From positions 458,148 to 522,147 of the forward strand of contig JAIXMQ010000020.1 in assembly GCA_025716855.1 (NCBI GenBank): a stretch of DNA of 64,000 nucleotides, read 5' to 3'. The translations under genes and the position numbers were made by a program. Shown here piece after piece: positions 1 to 10,313 of the stretch. The number at the start of each line of letters is the position of its first letter. The stretch's first letter is position 1. Source of the stretch: Pilaira anomala (lineage: Eukaryota; Mucoromycota; Mucoromycetes; Mucorales; Mucoraceae). The notes under the pieces were generated by a model, which was not told the DNA's origin, made no database searches, and worked only from the letters and a program-made list of their open reading frames with translations.

Positions 1-335
1 AGGAAGTAGTAAGTGCCACTTCGGTTGGTTTCTCCCAAGTCAACATTAAACCAAGGGGTAGTAATACCATTAGTAGTAGGTGCTTCATTAACAACATTAC
101 TAACGAAGTTGCCTGTTCCATATTCATAAATATCTACACTAATAGGAGCAGGGGTCTCGGGAGGATTAGGACCAAGATCATAAGACACTTCGTAACATTG
201 ACCAGCAGTGGTGGTAAAGAAAACAATAGGAGATGTTACTCTGAATGCATCACAATTATCTACAGTTTGTGCAGATACCAGAGAGGAAACGAAGGCTAAG
301 AAGGAAACAGTTTTGAAAATATTGAGAAAGACCAT
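1..335 (-). CDS. Secreted Kre9-like small protein, copy 1 (3' part outside window)
   Basis: Reading from the ATG at 335-333 towards the window edge gives an uninterrupted frame of about 111 codons. A hydrophobic signal peptide (MVFLNIFKTVSFLAFVSSLV, cleavage near the following SA) is followed by a beta-rich domain with CDAFRVTSP, TTAGQCYEVSYDLGPNPP, PISVDIYEYG and TPWFNVDLG. It aligns almost residue for residue with the complete 141-aa protein at 1755-2180, so the missing C-terminus should be about 30 residues. The pattern (start near an N-terminal '..SP....TAGQ...VSYDLG', end in 'G.YYF') resembles the N-terminal domain of fungal Kre9/Knh1 cell-wall proteins; that family link is inference. 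The likely place of action is the cell wall or extracellular space. Confidence 0.75.
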   Translation of the reverse strand, partial: MVFLNIFKTVSFLAFVSSLVSAQTVDNCDAFRVTSPIVFFTTTAGQCYEVSYDLGPNPPETPAPISVDIYEYGTGNFVSNVVNEAPTTNGITTPWFNVDLGETNRSGTYYF

Positions 336-399
336 TTTTTAGTTAAGTAGTTGAGATGGTTGAATTGATGTATAAGATATTCTTTTTTTTTTATTTAGG

Positions 400-730
400 C
401 AGTTGCCTTGTATTTATACTTTTTTCTTTTTGATTCATGATCTATTATACACGCTCGAGCTGTTTTTTTTTGGTTAATTCTGATAAATTAATTTCTAAGA
501 CTTGGCTCTTCTACCTGTGTCAATACGCTACTAAAACTAATACTAAAAGTAACTAGTTTCTACAGCAGTTGCCTTGTATTAATACTTTTTTTCTTTTTGA
601 TTCATGATCTATTATACATGTTCGAGCTGGTTTTTTTTGGTTAATTCTGATAAATTAATTCCTAAGACTTGGCTCTTCTACCTGTATCAATACGTTACTA
701 ACTAATAATAAAATTAACTAGTTTCTACAG
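400..730. repeat. 166-bp tandem duplication in the promoter of secreted copy 1
   Basis: Unit 1 is 400-565 and unit 2 is 566-730. Both start CAGTTGCCTTGTATT and end in ACTAGTTTCTACAG, with about 90% identity. A single diverged version of the same unit lies at about 2240-2403, upstream of copy 2. The duplication therefore arose only in the copy-1 promoter, after the gene duplication. Confidence 0.85.
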
Positions 731-1754
731 ACTAACTTTTTGTGAACTCTTCAATAAATCCAATACGTAGCATTTGGATCTTTGAATAGAACTAAAACAT
801 AATAGTATTTATGATGTTTGCGTGATTTTTAGACTACATATATTATGAATATTACAAAAACAAACTAATTACCTAATTATTTGAATGTTTATGTATGTTT
901 TCAAAGTCTTTGTTTTTGTATGTGTGCTTGACTAAAATAGCCTACATAGAATATTTTTTGAATCAAACATGTGAAAAACAAAAATGTCTAATATTCTATC
1001 ATTTTGAATAAACCAAGGTTATACTCAATGTATTAAAAACAGAAAACAAAATCGTTTGCATAATTTGCAAAATATGATTTACCCCCTTTTTTAGCAATAT
1101 TTACTAAAAAAAAAAAAAAGGCGTAGTAGTTAAAAATTTCGAAAGCAATCTCTCCGTACAGTTTTGAAACACAAATAACAGAATTTGCATAAAAAAATTC
1201 TGCGCATTCATAAATCGTATTTTGTATGAATTTGCTAAAAGCTAGATATGTTTAAATGTATATTGACCCTGCAAGTAATTCTTTTCTGCCGGGTTTTCAA
1301 TAATAACCTTTAGAAGTGCATCATATTTAAAAAAAAAAAAAAAAAAAAAAAAAACTCCCCATTTAGCTGTAATAAAAGTACATTAAAACTTGTTTGTACT
1401 CTTGGAATCTAGCCATGAAAACCTGGGTTATTGATAAAAAAGCTTAATTTTGATTGCGTACAAAAAATATGTAAACAAAATACATTCTAAAATTACTAAA
1501 AAATACAATGGTTGGGACAAGAAGAATCAACTGAAATGTAGGATTTGCGACTAATCCTTTTCGAACAATAAATTTAATAATCGCACAGCCATTTGTAGAT
1601 TAAAATGCTGTAGAGCCCAACTCAAATGCTCTGAGATCGAGCGTGTTTTTTTCAATAACTAAGAATATGTTTACAAGACAGTAGAAATTATCTGAACAAA
1701 TAAATTTTTAGATTTTATTTAGGATATTTGAATTACAAAAGAGCAGAAAAGTGA

Positions 1755-2180
1755 TTAAGGACAAGTAGCAGGACCGGAGTTCTTGTTATAAATAACGTTG
1801 AAATAAGATGTCTTGATAGGCTTACAGTTATTATAAGTGACAAGGAAGTAGTAATTACCTGTCTTTTTTGTACTTCCCAAGTCGACATTGAACCAAGGAG
1901 TAGAAACACCGTTCGTAGTAGGTGCGCGATTCACAAGTTTATTAATTAACTTGTTAGTTCCATACTCGTAAATATCCACGCTAATTGGAGCAGGAGTAGA
2001 AGGAGGGTTGGGACCAAGATCATAAGAGACTTCCTGACATTGACCAGCAGTAGTAGTAAAGTAAGATGTAGGAGATGTTACTCTGAATCCATCGCATCCA
2101 TTGTTAGCAGGCGCTGCAGATACAAAAGAAGAAATGAAAGCCAAGAAGGAAATAGCTTTGAATAAGTTGAAGGAGACCAT
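1755..2180 (-). CDS. Secreted Kre9-like small protein, copy 2
   Basis: Complete single-exon frame of 141 aa. Residues 1 to about 22 form a signal peptide (hydrophobic SFLAFISSFV, then SAAPA). The mature part has about 120 residues with cysteines in CDGF, GQCQEV, NNCKP and the C-terminal ATCP, suggesting two disulfides. The domain looks like a single Ig-like beta sandwich as in Kre9/Knh1 N-terminal domains (VTSP...TTAGQ..EVSYDLGPNPP...WFNVDLGSTKKTGNYYFLV). No GPI signal or transmembrane segment is visible, so a secreted or wall-adsorbed protein is likely. The neighbour copy at 1-335 is a tandem paralogue that shares its upstream DNA. Exact function is unknown. Confidence 0.8.
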   Translation of the reverse strand: MVSFNLFKAISFLAFISSFVSAAPANNGCDGFRVTSPTSYFTTTAGQCQEVSYDLGPNPPSTPAPISVDIYEYGTNKLINKLVNRAPTTNGVSTPWFNVDLGSTKKTGNYYFLVTYNNCKPIKTSYFNVIYNKNSGPATCP

Positions 2181-2712
2181 TTTTAGTTGAGTAGTTGAGA
2201 TGATTGAATTAATTTATAATATACTTTTTTTTTTTTAGTTGTCTAGTTATCTTGTATTTATACTCTTTCCTTTTGATTTATTTGTTCGTGTTTGAGCCTT
2301 TTTTTTTTCTTTTCTGGGCTGAAGCTAATAAAATTAATTCCTGAGACTTTGTTCTTTTACATACTTGTATCATAAGCTACTAATTATAAAACTAACTAGC
2401 TTCTACTGACTATTTTAAAACTCTGAAGTTTGAATAGAGTTAAAAATAAAACAATTTTTGGCGTGTGCGTGGCTTCGAACTTAACTATATTTAATTGCTT
2501 TTCGAAACCGAACGAGCCACTTGATTACGTGAATGTTTATGTATGCTTTCAAAGTCATTGTTCTTAATCTCTCTGACTTAGCCCAGGGTTTATTTTTGAA
2601 ATAGATCTGTAGTAACAAACAAAAGTGTCTGATTTCTATTAATATATACCCTTTTGAATAGACCAAGATAATACATAAAAATAATCGTTTTCATAATTTG
2701 TAGAACGTGAAA

Positions 2713-2752
<40 letters not shown>

Positions 2753-3486
2753 GTAATACTGAAGCTATAAAAGGCTAGAAAATGATCTTTCCGTACAATT
2801 TAAAACTGTATGACTTTTCCGCACAAACATTGTTCTTCAATAATTGTATCGCATAATTTTTTTAAACACTAGAAATTTGTGGACCCTGTAAATTTTTTCT
2901 TTTTTATCCTTTGGTTTTCAATGATAGGTGTAACCTATGCAAATAGTTACATTCAATTTAAAAGATAAAAACTATTTCAATGTAATAACACCACTTGAAA
3001 AGTGCTTTAAATTTACCTGCTATAGTTTTTAGTTGTAGTATATACCTAATCATGAAAAGTCTGGCTTATTGTTTATAAGTAATCTAATTTTAATGTCGCA
3101 TGTTTTGCTGAATATCCTTTGGTGTGTAACATTTTGATCGCGTACAACACAAACGTGTAGAAAAAATGTACATAACTAACCCAAAAGAATAATGGTTGGG
3201 ATAAGAAGGACTAAGTAAAGCGTAGGATCGGTGTCCATCCTTTTCGAATGGCGAACAGTAAAATATACATTTTTATTTAAAAAAAAAAAAAAGAAATGAA
3301 CAAATGTATTTATTTTTAGCCACACACACAGCTTTTACAGTGCATTTTATTCTTTAATCATCTAGTCACACTGGATAACAATATTTTTTAGTTATCTCAA
3401 AAAGGGATCTTAAAGCGGGTCTAAAAGAAGGTTCTCTTTAATTATCCAGTTTATCCAGTATATTTTCTTTGAAAGTATTATTAACT

Positions 3487-3721
3487 ATGACTAAGAGACT
3501 TACACGTGAAGAGATTCAAACAACACCTGATATATTGCATATCCCAGAGGCTAGCCTTCTTGTAGAAATTACTTATTACTTTGATGGTCTAACAGACGAA
3601 CAATAAGATAGAAAACGAAGATTTATTGCTAACTAGTGAAGTTTCGGAAGGTCTAGAGTGCAATATCGTTTTTAAAACAACATATGATTTTGATGAGCCA
3701 GAAGAAAAAAGATCATGGTAA
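3487..3721 (+). pseudogene. Short broken hypothetical ORF
   Basis: An ATG at 3487 opens 39 coding-like codons (MTKRLTREEIQTTPDILHIP...) that end at a TAA at 3604-3606. A second coding-like stretch in another frame runs from about 3608 to a TAA at 3719 (IENEDLLLTSEVSEGLECNI...). The two together look like one acidic protein split by a one-base shift, or a gene fragment. I do not recognise the family. The stretch 3722-4358 downstream holds only AT-rich DNA with a (TA)n run near 4181. Confidence 0.3.
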
Positions 3722-4358
3722 AAGAATGATAATATTTTTTTTTTTCTGTTTTCACACAATAAAGTTTCTTCTTGTACCAAGATTATGCGCTTCATATTAA
3801 TAAGGATATGAATACATACTAAAAATTACTGAAATAATATTATAATCTAACTACTATTGATTAAAAGCCAATGATAAAGGGAAAAATGTATTTCCATACT
3901 CAATGTACAATCATAAATAAGGGTGTCCTCCATTCATTGCATGTAGGTATTTAGTTTTCATCTGCGAGAGAGATCTTGGCTTAGTTTTTTTGTTATTCCA
4001 AATACTGTACATATTTAGTTAACATATGTATGTAGGTCTGTCAAAATGTTTATCAGACTAAAAGGTTAAATAAAGTTGAAGCATGTTGAACAATTGCATT
4101 CCTAGTTATGATTTTAAATCAAACAAGATATGAGATGTAAAAAGCCTTGAGTTCTCAAATAAAAGGGTTATTATTATCATATATATATATAGGAACAGCA
4201 TTTGCTTTACAAAATATTTAGACTTATAGAAAATAAACTTTACTTGGTTAGAGCCAAGATTTTGCATTCTACATATTAACGGAATGATATATATGCATAA
4301 GTTTTAAAAGGATCTCTCTTGTTTGATAAGATTGTCAGGTAAAAATAATATGAACAAG

Positions 4359-5691
4359 TTAAGGTTTATTAAAGATAATTGTGGTTTGAGTTTGAGACTG
4401 GTGTAATCGAATCTTTGAAAATTCTTCAGCATAGTCCATTGATTTGAATGCCCAAGCGACACAGTAATGAGCAGATAAGAGATGCCATTCTTCTAATTCA
4501 TCTAATATTTCTAACCTCGCCATTCTAGATTATATAAAAAAAAAAAAGTGTCAAAAAAAAAAGAAGAATGTGATGCATGTAGGAAGTGGGGTTTTTTTTT
4601 TTACCTTGAAATTTCTTGCCTATCTAAACATTTATCATGAATTGTATTTATATCCACTGCAGTTGCACTTTGCCAACCTAAATCTTTAAACCTCTTTTCC
4701 TGATGAATCAAATCAGGAAAAGCTTGAATACCTTTTAAATCAATACTTCGACTTTTCAAGTTACGAATCATCATTTTTCCAAAGGCATCTTCTGGATGAA
4801 TTTGTTCATATAATGCGAAGAATGTATTTGTCATTGTATCAGTGATCCATTTCAATATGATGTTGGTATCTTCAGGAGTCAAGTAAATGAATACACATTC
4901 TGACAAGAATAAGGTAGGCGCACTTGAGTAAAAAAAGATCAGCGAATCAGGGTAATAATAATTAAACCTTTTTTTTTTTTTTTTTTAACTCACTTGAGAT
5001 CTAATCCTGCATCCACTAATTTTGTAGTGATATCAGACCAATTTCTTAAGTCGCCACCAAGTAAACAATAACTAGAACTCTTTAAATCCATACCACCTCT
5101 TTCAATCTTTGCTTGTTCAGGATCATCTAATAAAGAGAACAATTCTTTACGTTTCTTGATCGTCATGACTTTTTTCATTGTAATCTCGGGAAAATCGATT
5201 TCAAAATATCTCGATAGTTGACAGGATACTTTATTTTCTTCTTTATCAAGATAACCAGCCTTGATATTAAAATATCTTGTATCAAATCCAGCTCCAAGAG
5301 CAACAATTTGTTTCTTTGGACCTGTTGTGGATAAAAATTGAGACACAAGTGTATCCATGGCATAACTTCGAATGAATGTTCCTTTTTTTTTTTAAAAAAA
5401 AAAAAAATTACTTGATGTGTTATAAAGTGAAAGTTGAGGATATTGTGTTTTTACCTCTGTTTATAATAGGTGATCTTCTAACGGGTTTCTTAACGAAGAA
5501 ATGAACAAAGGGGTCTTGAAAATAACCCAGTGAAACAGCTGATCTAATAAAAAAAAAAAAAAAGGTAGGTTGGTGAATGAGAACTGTTCCAGAAGAAGTT
5601 TTGGTATTTACGATCGACTTATAGTAGCATCATCATTCGTTCCTCTAATAATATCTTCACTCGTTTCTATTTCCTCGTCTAAAAAATTCAT
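4359..5691 (-). CDS. ppm1: Leucine carboxyl methyltransferase 1 (PP2A methyltransferase)
   Basis: Five exons (5691-5612, 5543-5455, 5381-4994, 4922-4605, 4524-4359) join in frame to 346 aa, the usual length of LCMT1/Ppm1. The family methylates the C-terminal leucine carboxylate of the PP2A catalytic subunit with S-adenosylmethionine, in the cytosol. Visible marks are SLGYFQDPFVHFFV near residue 30, INRGTFIRSYAMD, the SAM-binding loop VALGAGFDTRYF, YFEIDFPEIT, LLGGDLRNW, SECVFIYLTPED and a C-terminal LDELEEWHLLSAHYC. Every junction has GT-AG ends and preserves frame; two introns contain poly-A/T runs that break naive ORF calls. The gene is divergent from the importin-alpha gene, with 332 bp between start codons acting as the shared promoter region (TA repeats and long T tracts at 5934-5998). 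Confident assignment. Confidence 0.95.
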
Positions 5692-6023
5692 ACTTGTGAT
5701 AGAAAGGTTTAAAAGTTTCCTTTGAGTTTGATTTTTTTTTTTTTTTTTTTACCAATTTGACGTGTATGTAGCTCTTTTGTTTTCACGAATAAGGCCACTT
5801 AAACATCAAAATAAACAGGTGATTCAAAAAAGAAAACCTTGAGCCAATAGAAACTATATGAATGCAGCAGTCATTTTTTCCATAACTTGCTAAATTTGCA
5901 TGAATTTTTAAAAAGAGAGAATTCCCATGCTATATATATATATAAAAAAAGTTTTTTTTTTTTTTTCCTTTTTCTTTTTTTTTTAATTATTTATTTTTCT
6001 TTTAGAAACTAATAACAACAAAA
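5692..6023. promoter_or_regulatory. Divergent promoter region of ppm1 and importin-alpha-like gene
   Basis: This 332-bp spacer separates two start codons facing outward. It contains a T-run at about 5732-5750, a (TA)n tract at 5932-5944 and T-rich stretches up to 5998. No specific factor site can be named from sequence alone. Confidence 0.5.
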
Positions 6024-8074
6024 ATGGTTACAACAAGAAGAAGTTCTGCTGCTGCTGCTGCCAATGCCTCTGCTGAACATCGCGCTTTATATAAACGTAC
6101 AAGTATTTCAAGAACTCCCGATGAGCTCAAACAAAGAAGGGTTGCTATTGATGAAAGTCTTCGTAAGAAACATCGCGAACAGCTCATTACTGCCAAACGG
6201 TATCGTAACTTGACCAGACAAGAAGAAATTGAAAGTGCTGGTGAAGAAGACCCAAGTGCTGAAAAAAATGATGACGATGGTATATATACATATAAAAAAT
6301 TATATTAGTAATATAGGGTATTAATAATATATATTTTTTTTTAATATAGAGGAAGTAAGTCCTTATTATAGACTCTCTCCTGCTCAAGTAGAAGCTATTG
6401 CTAAAGACTTGACAAGTGACAATAAAGAGACGCGTATTGAAGCTGCTCAACATATCGCGAAATTTGTACTTGAACCTGCTAAAGCTTTGACTAAATACAT
6501 TACTGAAGGAGATTGTATTAAAACACTGACTGTAAGTGTTTTTATATAAATCCTTTTTGTAAAAAAAAATATATTTTTTACTTATTCGTGTATTAGCAAA
6601 TGATTTCTGGTTCCAATTTGGACGAACAAACTGAAGCCGCTCAGACAATTTCCAGTAATTTCCATTTGTTTACTTTTTTATTTATTTAAATCTAATTTCT
6701 TCTTCTTCTTATTATTATTATTAGATATTGCTGCTGGCCCTTATGATCTTTGGATCAAGTCTGTTTCTACTGTACCTTACCTTATCTCTCTTTTGGATTC
6801 TGATAATATGGTAAAAAAAAAAAAAAAAAAAAACTACTGAAACGAATGAGCTGAAAACAAAAAAATCAAAACAAATAGAATCTCCGCGAAATTGCCGCTG
6901 GGGCACTCGGTAATATGGCTGCAGAAGATTTAGGTGACATGAATGACGAAGACGACAAAGTAAGAGCCACGATCCGAGATAATGGAGCGATCAAACCTTT
7001 AGTTCGTATGTTAGATTCTCAAGACACTCGATTGGTTCAATCTGCTTGTTTCGCTTTAGCGAATTTAGCTCGAGGACAAGAAGGTCAGCTTCAAGAATTC
7101 TTTACAGCTGGTTTATCCGATAAACTCTTGAAACATTTGGAAAATGGTGATACTGCACCTGAAGTGTGTTGGGTTATTAGTTATTTGACTGCCGGTAGTG
7201 AAAAGTTCCGTAATGAGTTTATGGAGAAAGGCTTTGGTCCTCCTTTGGTGAAGGATTTGGCTAAATTGGCTGATCAAGGTCCTGTAGTTTTACCTGTCTT
7301 GAGAACTTTGGGTAATTTGGTCGGAACCGAAGACTTCTTAAAGACCTTGGCTGAACAAGATCAATTCTTACCCACTGTTGTCTCTCTTACCAAATCTGAT
7401 CAAAGGTGTGTGTTATTATACTATATTAAAAATTATGTAAATTATTGTTGACCAATTCTATTTAGTAGGGTTGTAAAGAAAGAAGCACTTTGGGTTTTAT
7501 CCAACATCACTTCAAGGTAAAAAAAAAAAAAAAAAAAAAAAAAAAGAGAGAGAAACTTAGACACATGTTTAACAATTTATTTATACACAGCCAAGATCCT
7601 GAAATTATTAAACAAATTGAAGAACTTGACGTTTTGAAAAATCTATCTGAACTTGTTGGTCGTGGAGCATTTGATATTCGTAAAGGCGTAAGTTGCTTTT
7701 TTTTTTTCATAAAGATAAATCATGTATATCCTAATTTTTTGTATTTTTTTTTTTAAAAAAAAAAGGCTGCTTATTGTATTATAAATATTGCATCTCATGG
7801 ACCAGAACATTTAGATAAATTAGCTCATAAACAATTACTTCCTGCTTTCTTGGATCTTGTAAAATCTCAAGATGCAGATATGATGAGATTAGGATTAGGA
7901 TATATTGAGTTACTTTTGACTCAAGCCACGAAGGGAAAGGAAGTGATTGACAGTGTTCCTGATTGTATGGAAGCACTTGCTGCTGTTGCACCTAAACCGG
8001 ATCCAGAGTTATTTGCTTTTGCAAACAAATTAGTGGATCAATATTTTGGTGAATCTCCAGACATGAAGGAATAA
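6024..8074 (+). CDS. Importin-alpha, divergent IMPA9-like ARM-repeat protein
   Basis: Eight exons (6024-6279, 6350-6531, 6597-6654, 6725-6810, 6879-7405, 7466-7516, 7591-7687, 7766-8074) give 521 aa. The N-terminus (about residues 20-70) is an importin-beta-binding-like basic segment (KQRRVAIDESLRKKHREQL), followed by tandem armadillo repeats: QTISNIAAGPYDLW, LREIAAGALGNMA, QSACFALANLARG, EVCWVISYLTAGS, ALWVLSNITS, GAAYCIINIASHG. The C-terminus (RLGLGYIELLL...LVDQYFGE) resembles plant IMPA9 and animal TMCO6 more than canonical Srp1, so it is probably a second, divergent nuclear-import adaptor that binds NLS cargo and importin-beta. Intron 5 ends in TAGTAG (7463-7468), a tandem acceptor that could add or omit one serine. 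Exon phases all agree. Role is inferred from family. Confidence 0.9.
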
Positions 8075-8183
8075 AAAAGTTTGTCTATATTTGTGATGTA
8101 AATATTTATAAAGAATAAAATAAAAAAATTTCCTGTTTATTTTTTTCTTATGAAAAAAAGCACTTTTTTTTTTATCTTTTCTG

Positions 8184-9999
8184 TTAAATTATACTTTTTC
8201 GACTCATATCAAGTTCACATTTACGAACCCATCTCCTTCTTCTTGTAATACTTTTATCTTTTGGTGTTGTTGTAATGGTGGTATCTGAGACTGTGTTTGT
8301 ATCGTTGTTTCTAGGATTTTCCCAATTGTTGTCTGTATAAACCCAACCTCCACTTTCAGGATAAACCATTACCTCTACTTGAAATAAATTAAGTAAAAAA
8401 AAAAAGGGGGGGGGGTGTATCTTGTATATACTTTACCAATACCTAGTGTATCATCTGTCCATGGACCAGTTTTATCCAAACTCCAATTATCTTCAATCCA
8501 ATGATATCCTTTTGGAGCAGGTAACTCTTCTTTAGGTGGAAGTTCAATTGCACCAGAAAAATCTGACCATAATCCACGTTCATCAGGAAGCATCTAAAAT
8601 AATGATTTTTTTAGTTCACAAACAAAAAAAAAAAGTGATTTCTAGTTTTATTTACATGAGGAATAAAACCACTACCAGACCACCATCTTTGATTTTCATA
8701 TAACGACAATTCTTTAAAATTTGCTTGATCATCCAATCTCTTTTCTACTTGAGTATACCATTGTACAGCCGAATCCATTTGAGATTGACCAATTTCAGTC
8801 ACTTGAGGCAACATTTCCTTCATAACAAATTTTGCAAATCGAGTATTTAATAAGAACATAACGATACCAGCTACTAAAAAGACGATATTCAACGGGATAA
8901 ACCAAATACCAATACATAATACGATCAGAGAAATTAAAGCTGCTTGAAAGATACGCATTGTATCTGCTTCTGAAGACCAATCGAAATGATGTGCGTTGGA
9001 AGCACAAAGATCATAGAGATCACTCATTTCACCCATCATATTTTGCAAGTTTTGCATATTTTTAAGGTATTCAGGGGACGCTTCATCGAATGCAGGAAAT
9101 AATGAGGTTGCAAAACTGAATCGAGAGGAAGAAGTAGGTTTGGATGTACTTGTATTTGAAGAAGTAGTTGAAGATGAAGAGGAAGAAGAAGTAGTAGTAG
9201 TAGCAGTAGTTGCAGTATTAGTATTAGTATTAGTATTATTTGATTGAGGTGTTTTATTCTTCTTTTTATTATATCCTGTAATAATTATTTGTAATAAAAT
9301 TACATGTGGCACAAGCAATACAAGTTTAGGATGAAGACCTGGTAATTTGATTAGTCTTTCTTTATATATAAATATAGTTAATACACACTTACAAATAATA
9401 CAATAAATTAACATTGCAACCATTGTATCAATCGGTTTATTCCAACTTAATAACAATATCAAATTATCTCTACCAGCAAACATTGGACCACATCTTGATA
9501 CGAATCTAGAGAAATTTTTTGCTGTACTTTGTGGATTTAAAGGTGGCAAATTAGCAAGATACTGGTTTGGTGGTTGAGTTGTATCGGTTGAATTAATAGC
9601 AGCTGAAACAAGTACGTTTTGAAATTCATCTGATGTCGCAATACGTTTCAATTTACCAAGTGAAGTATCGTTATTAAAGTTATCGCTACTATGTTGTTGT
9701 TGTAAACTACGTAATGATTTTGCTGCTGGTGAATCAGTCATGGATCTTTGATATATCGGTGGCTCTGGTTTTTCATTAGTGCAGGAAGGTATACTCTTTT
9801 GACACTGTTGATGACATACTGCTCCACAACCTATTATATGAAAGGGTTAAAACAATAGAAAAAGAAAAAAAAAAAAAAAAAAAAAAAGAAAAGTACCTGT
9901 ACAACGACAACCTTGCTTTACAAGACCCCATAATAAACCTTGACAATGGTCACAGTAAGTAAGTCGAGAGAAATTACTTTCTATAAACGAATGAGACAT
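8184..9999 (-). CDS. C1-domain plus dysferlin-domain membrane protein (Pex30/Pex24-type)
   Basis: Four exons (9999-9897, 9830-8656, 8593-8437, 8374-8184) give 541 aa. Residues 3-51 form a canonical C1 zinc finger split by intron 1: H-x12-C-x2-C-x13-C-x2-C-x4-H-x2-C-x6-C. Then come a low-complexity linker, hydrophobic hairpins typical of reticulon-like Pex30 proteins (MVAMLIYCIICKCVLTIFI; LVLLVPHVILLQIII; ALISLIVLCIGIWFIPLNIV), a Thr/Ser-rich loop, and a C-terminal dysferlin pair: WWSGSGFIPHMLPDERGLWS, GYHWIEDNWSLD, GGWVYTDNNWENP, RRRRWVRKCE. Pex30-family proteins shape ER subdomains where peroxisomes and lipid droplets form. The C1 finger, which in other proteins binds diacylglycerol, is not a part of the yeast Pex23/24/28-32 proteins I know. 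The protein probably sits in the ER or peroxisomal membrane. Domain calls are confident; role is inferred. Confidence 0.88.
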
Positions 10000-10120
10000 G
10001 GTATTTAAGATATATAAAAAGAAAAGAGAGAGAGAAAAAAGAAAGTAACTTTAAAATTGTGTGAACATTCACACGTGAAGTGTTGTGGTGGTGGCATAGA
10101 TCACAGTCACCTTACAATTA

Positions 10121-10270
10121 TTGTATTTTTCAGCAATTTAAGCGACATTTTATTTCTGATTAGGCGGCGTTTTATTTCTGATTGGGCGACATTTTGTTCG
10201 GCCCGAAAAAACATAATTTATTGGATCAACTGTATTGGATTTCCCACTGTTTTTGGGACTAAATGTCAGA
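10121..10270. repeat. Remnants of Tc1-type terminal inverted repeats
   Basis: At 10121, directly after TA, the 18 bases TTGTATTTTTCAGCAATT equal the outer end of the complete Tc1-like element at 19500-20975. They are followed by three diverged copies of a motif like CGACATTTTATTTCTGATT (about 10141-10195), also found in the DNA just outside that element (about 19467-19490). At about 10243 TTTCCCACTGTTTTTGG resembles the end of the Fanzor element (24899). No matching opposite end was found downstream, so these are relics. Confidence 0.55.
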
Positions 10271-10313
10271 GTTGTTGGAACAAAATCAGAACTTTTTATA
10301 TTGAAAAATAAAT

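Larger units (their letters stand above)
1..3260. repeat. Tandem segmental duplication (gene plus about 1.2 kb upstream)
   Basis: The two secreted genes and their upstream DNA are collinear. Matching landmarks outside the genes include GTTTATGTATG at about 890 and 2537, CTCCGTACAG at about 1151 against TTCCGTACAA at 2790, TTGACCCTGCAAG at about 1263 against GTGGACCCTGTAA at 2880, and AATGGTTGGGA at about 1508 and 3191. The non-coding parts have diverged strongly with many indels, so the duplication is old. Only genic and promoter blocks stay clearly similar. The upstream DNA between 2181 and 3486 otherwise shows no gene; it has a run of about 36 T from 2716. Confidence 0.7.

Noticed and set aside
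8795..9007. 70-aa minus-strand frame
   Set aside because: Shadow frame inside the long exon of the C1/dysferlin gene.
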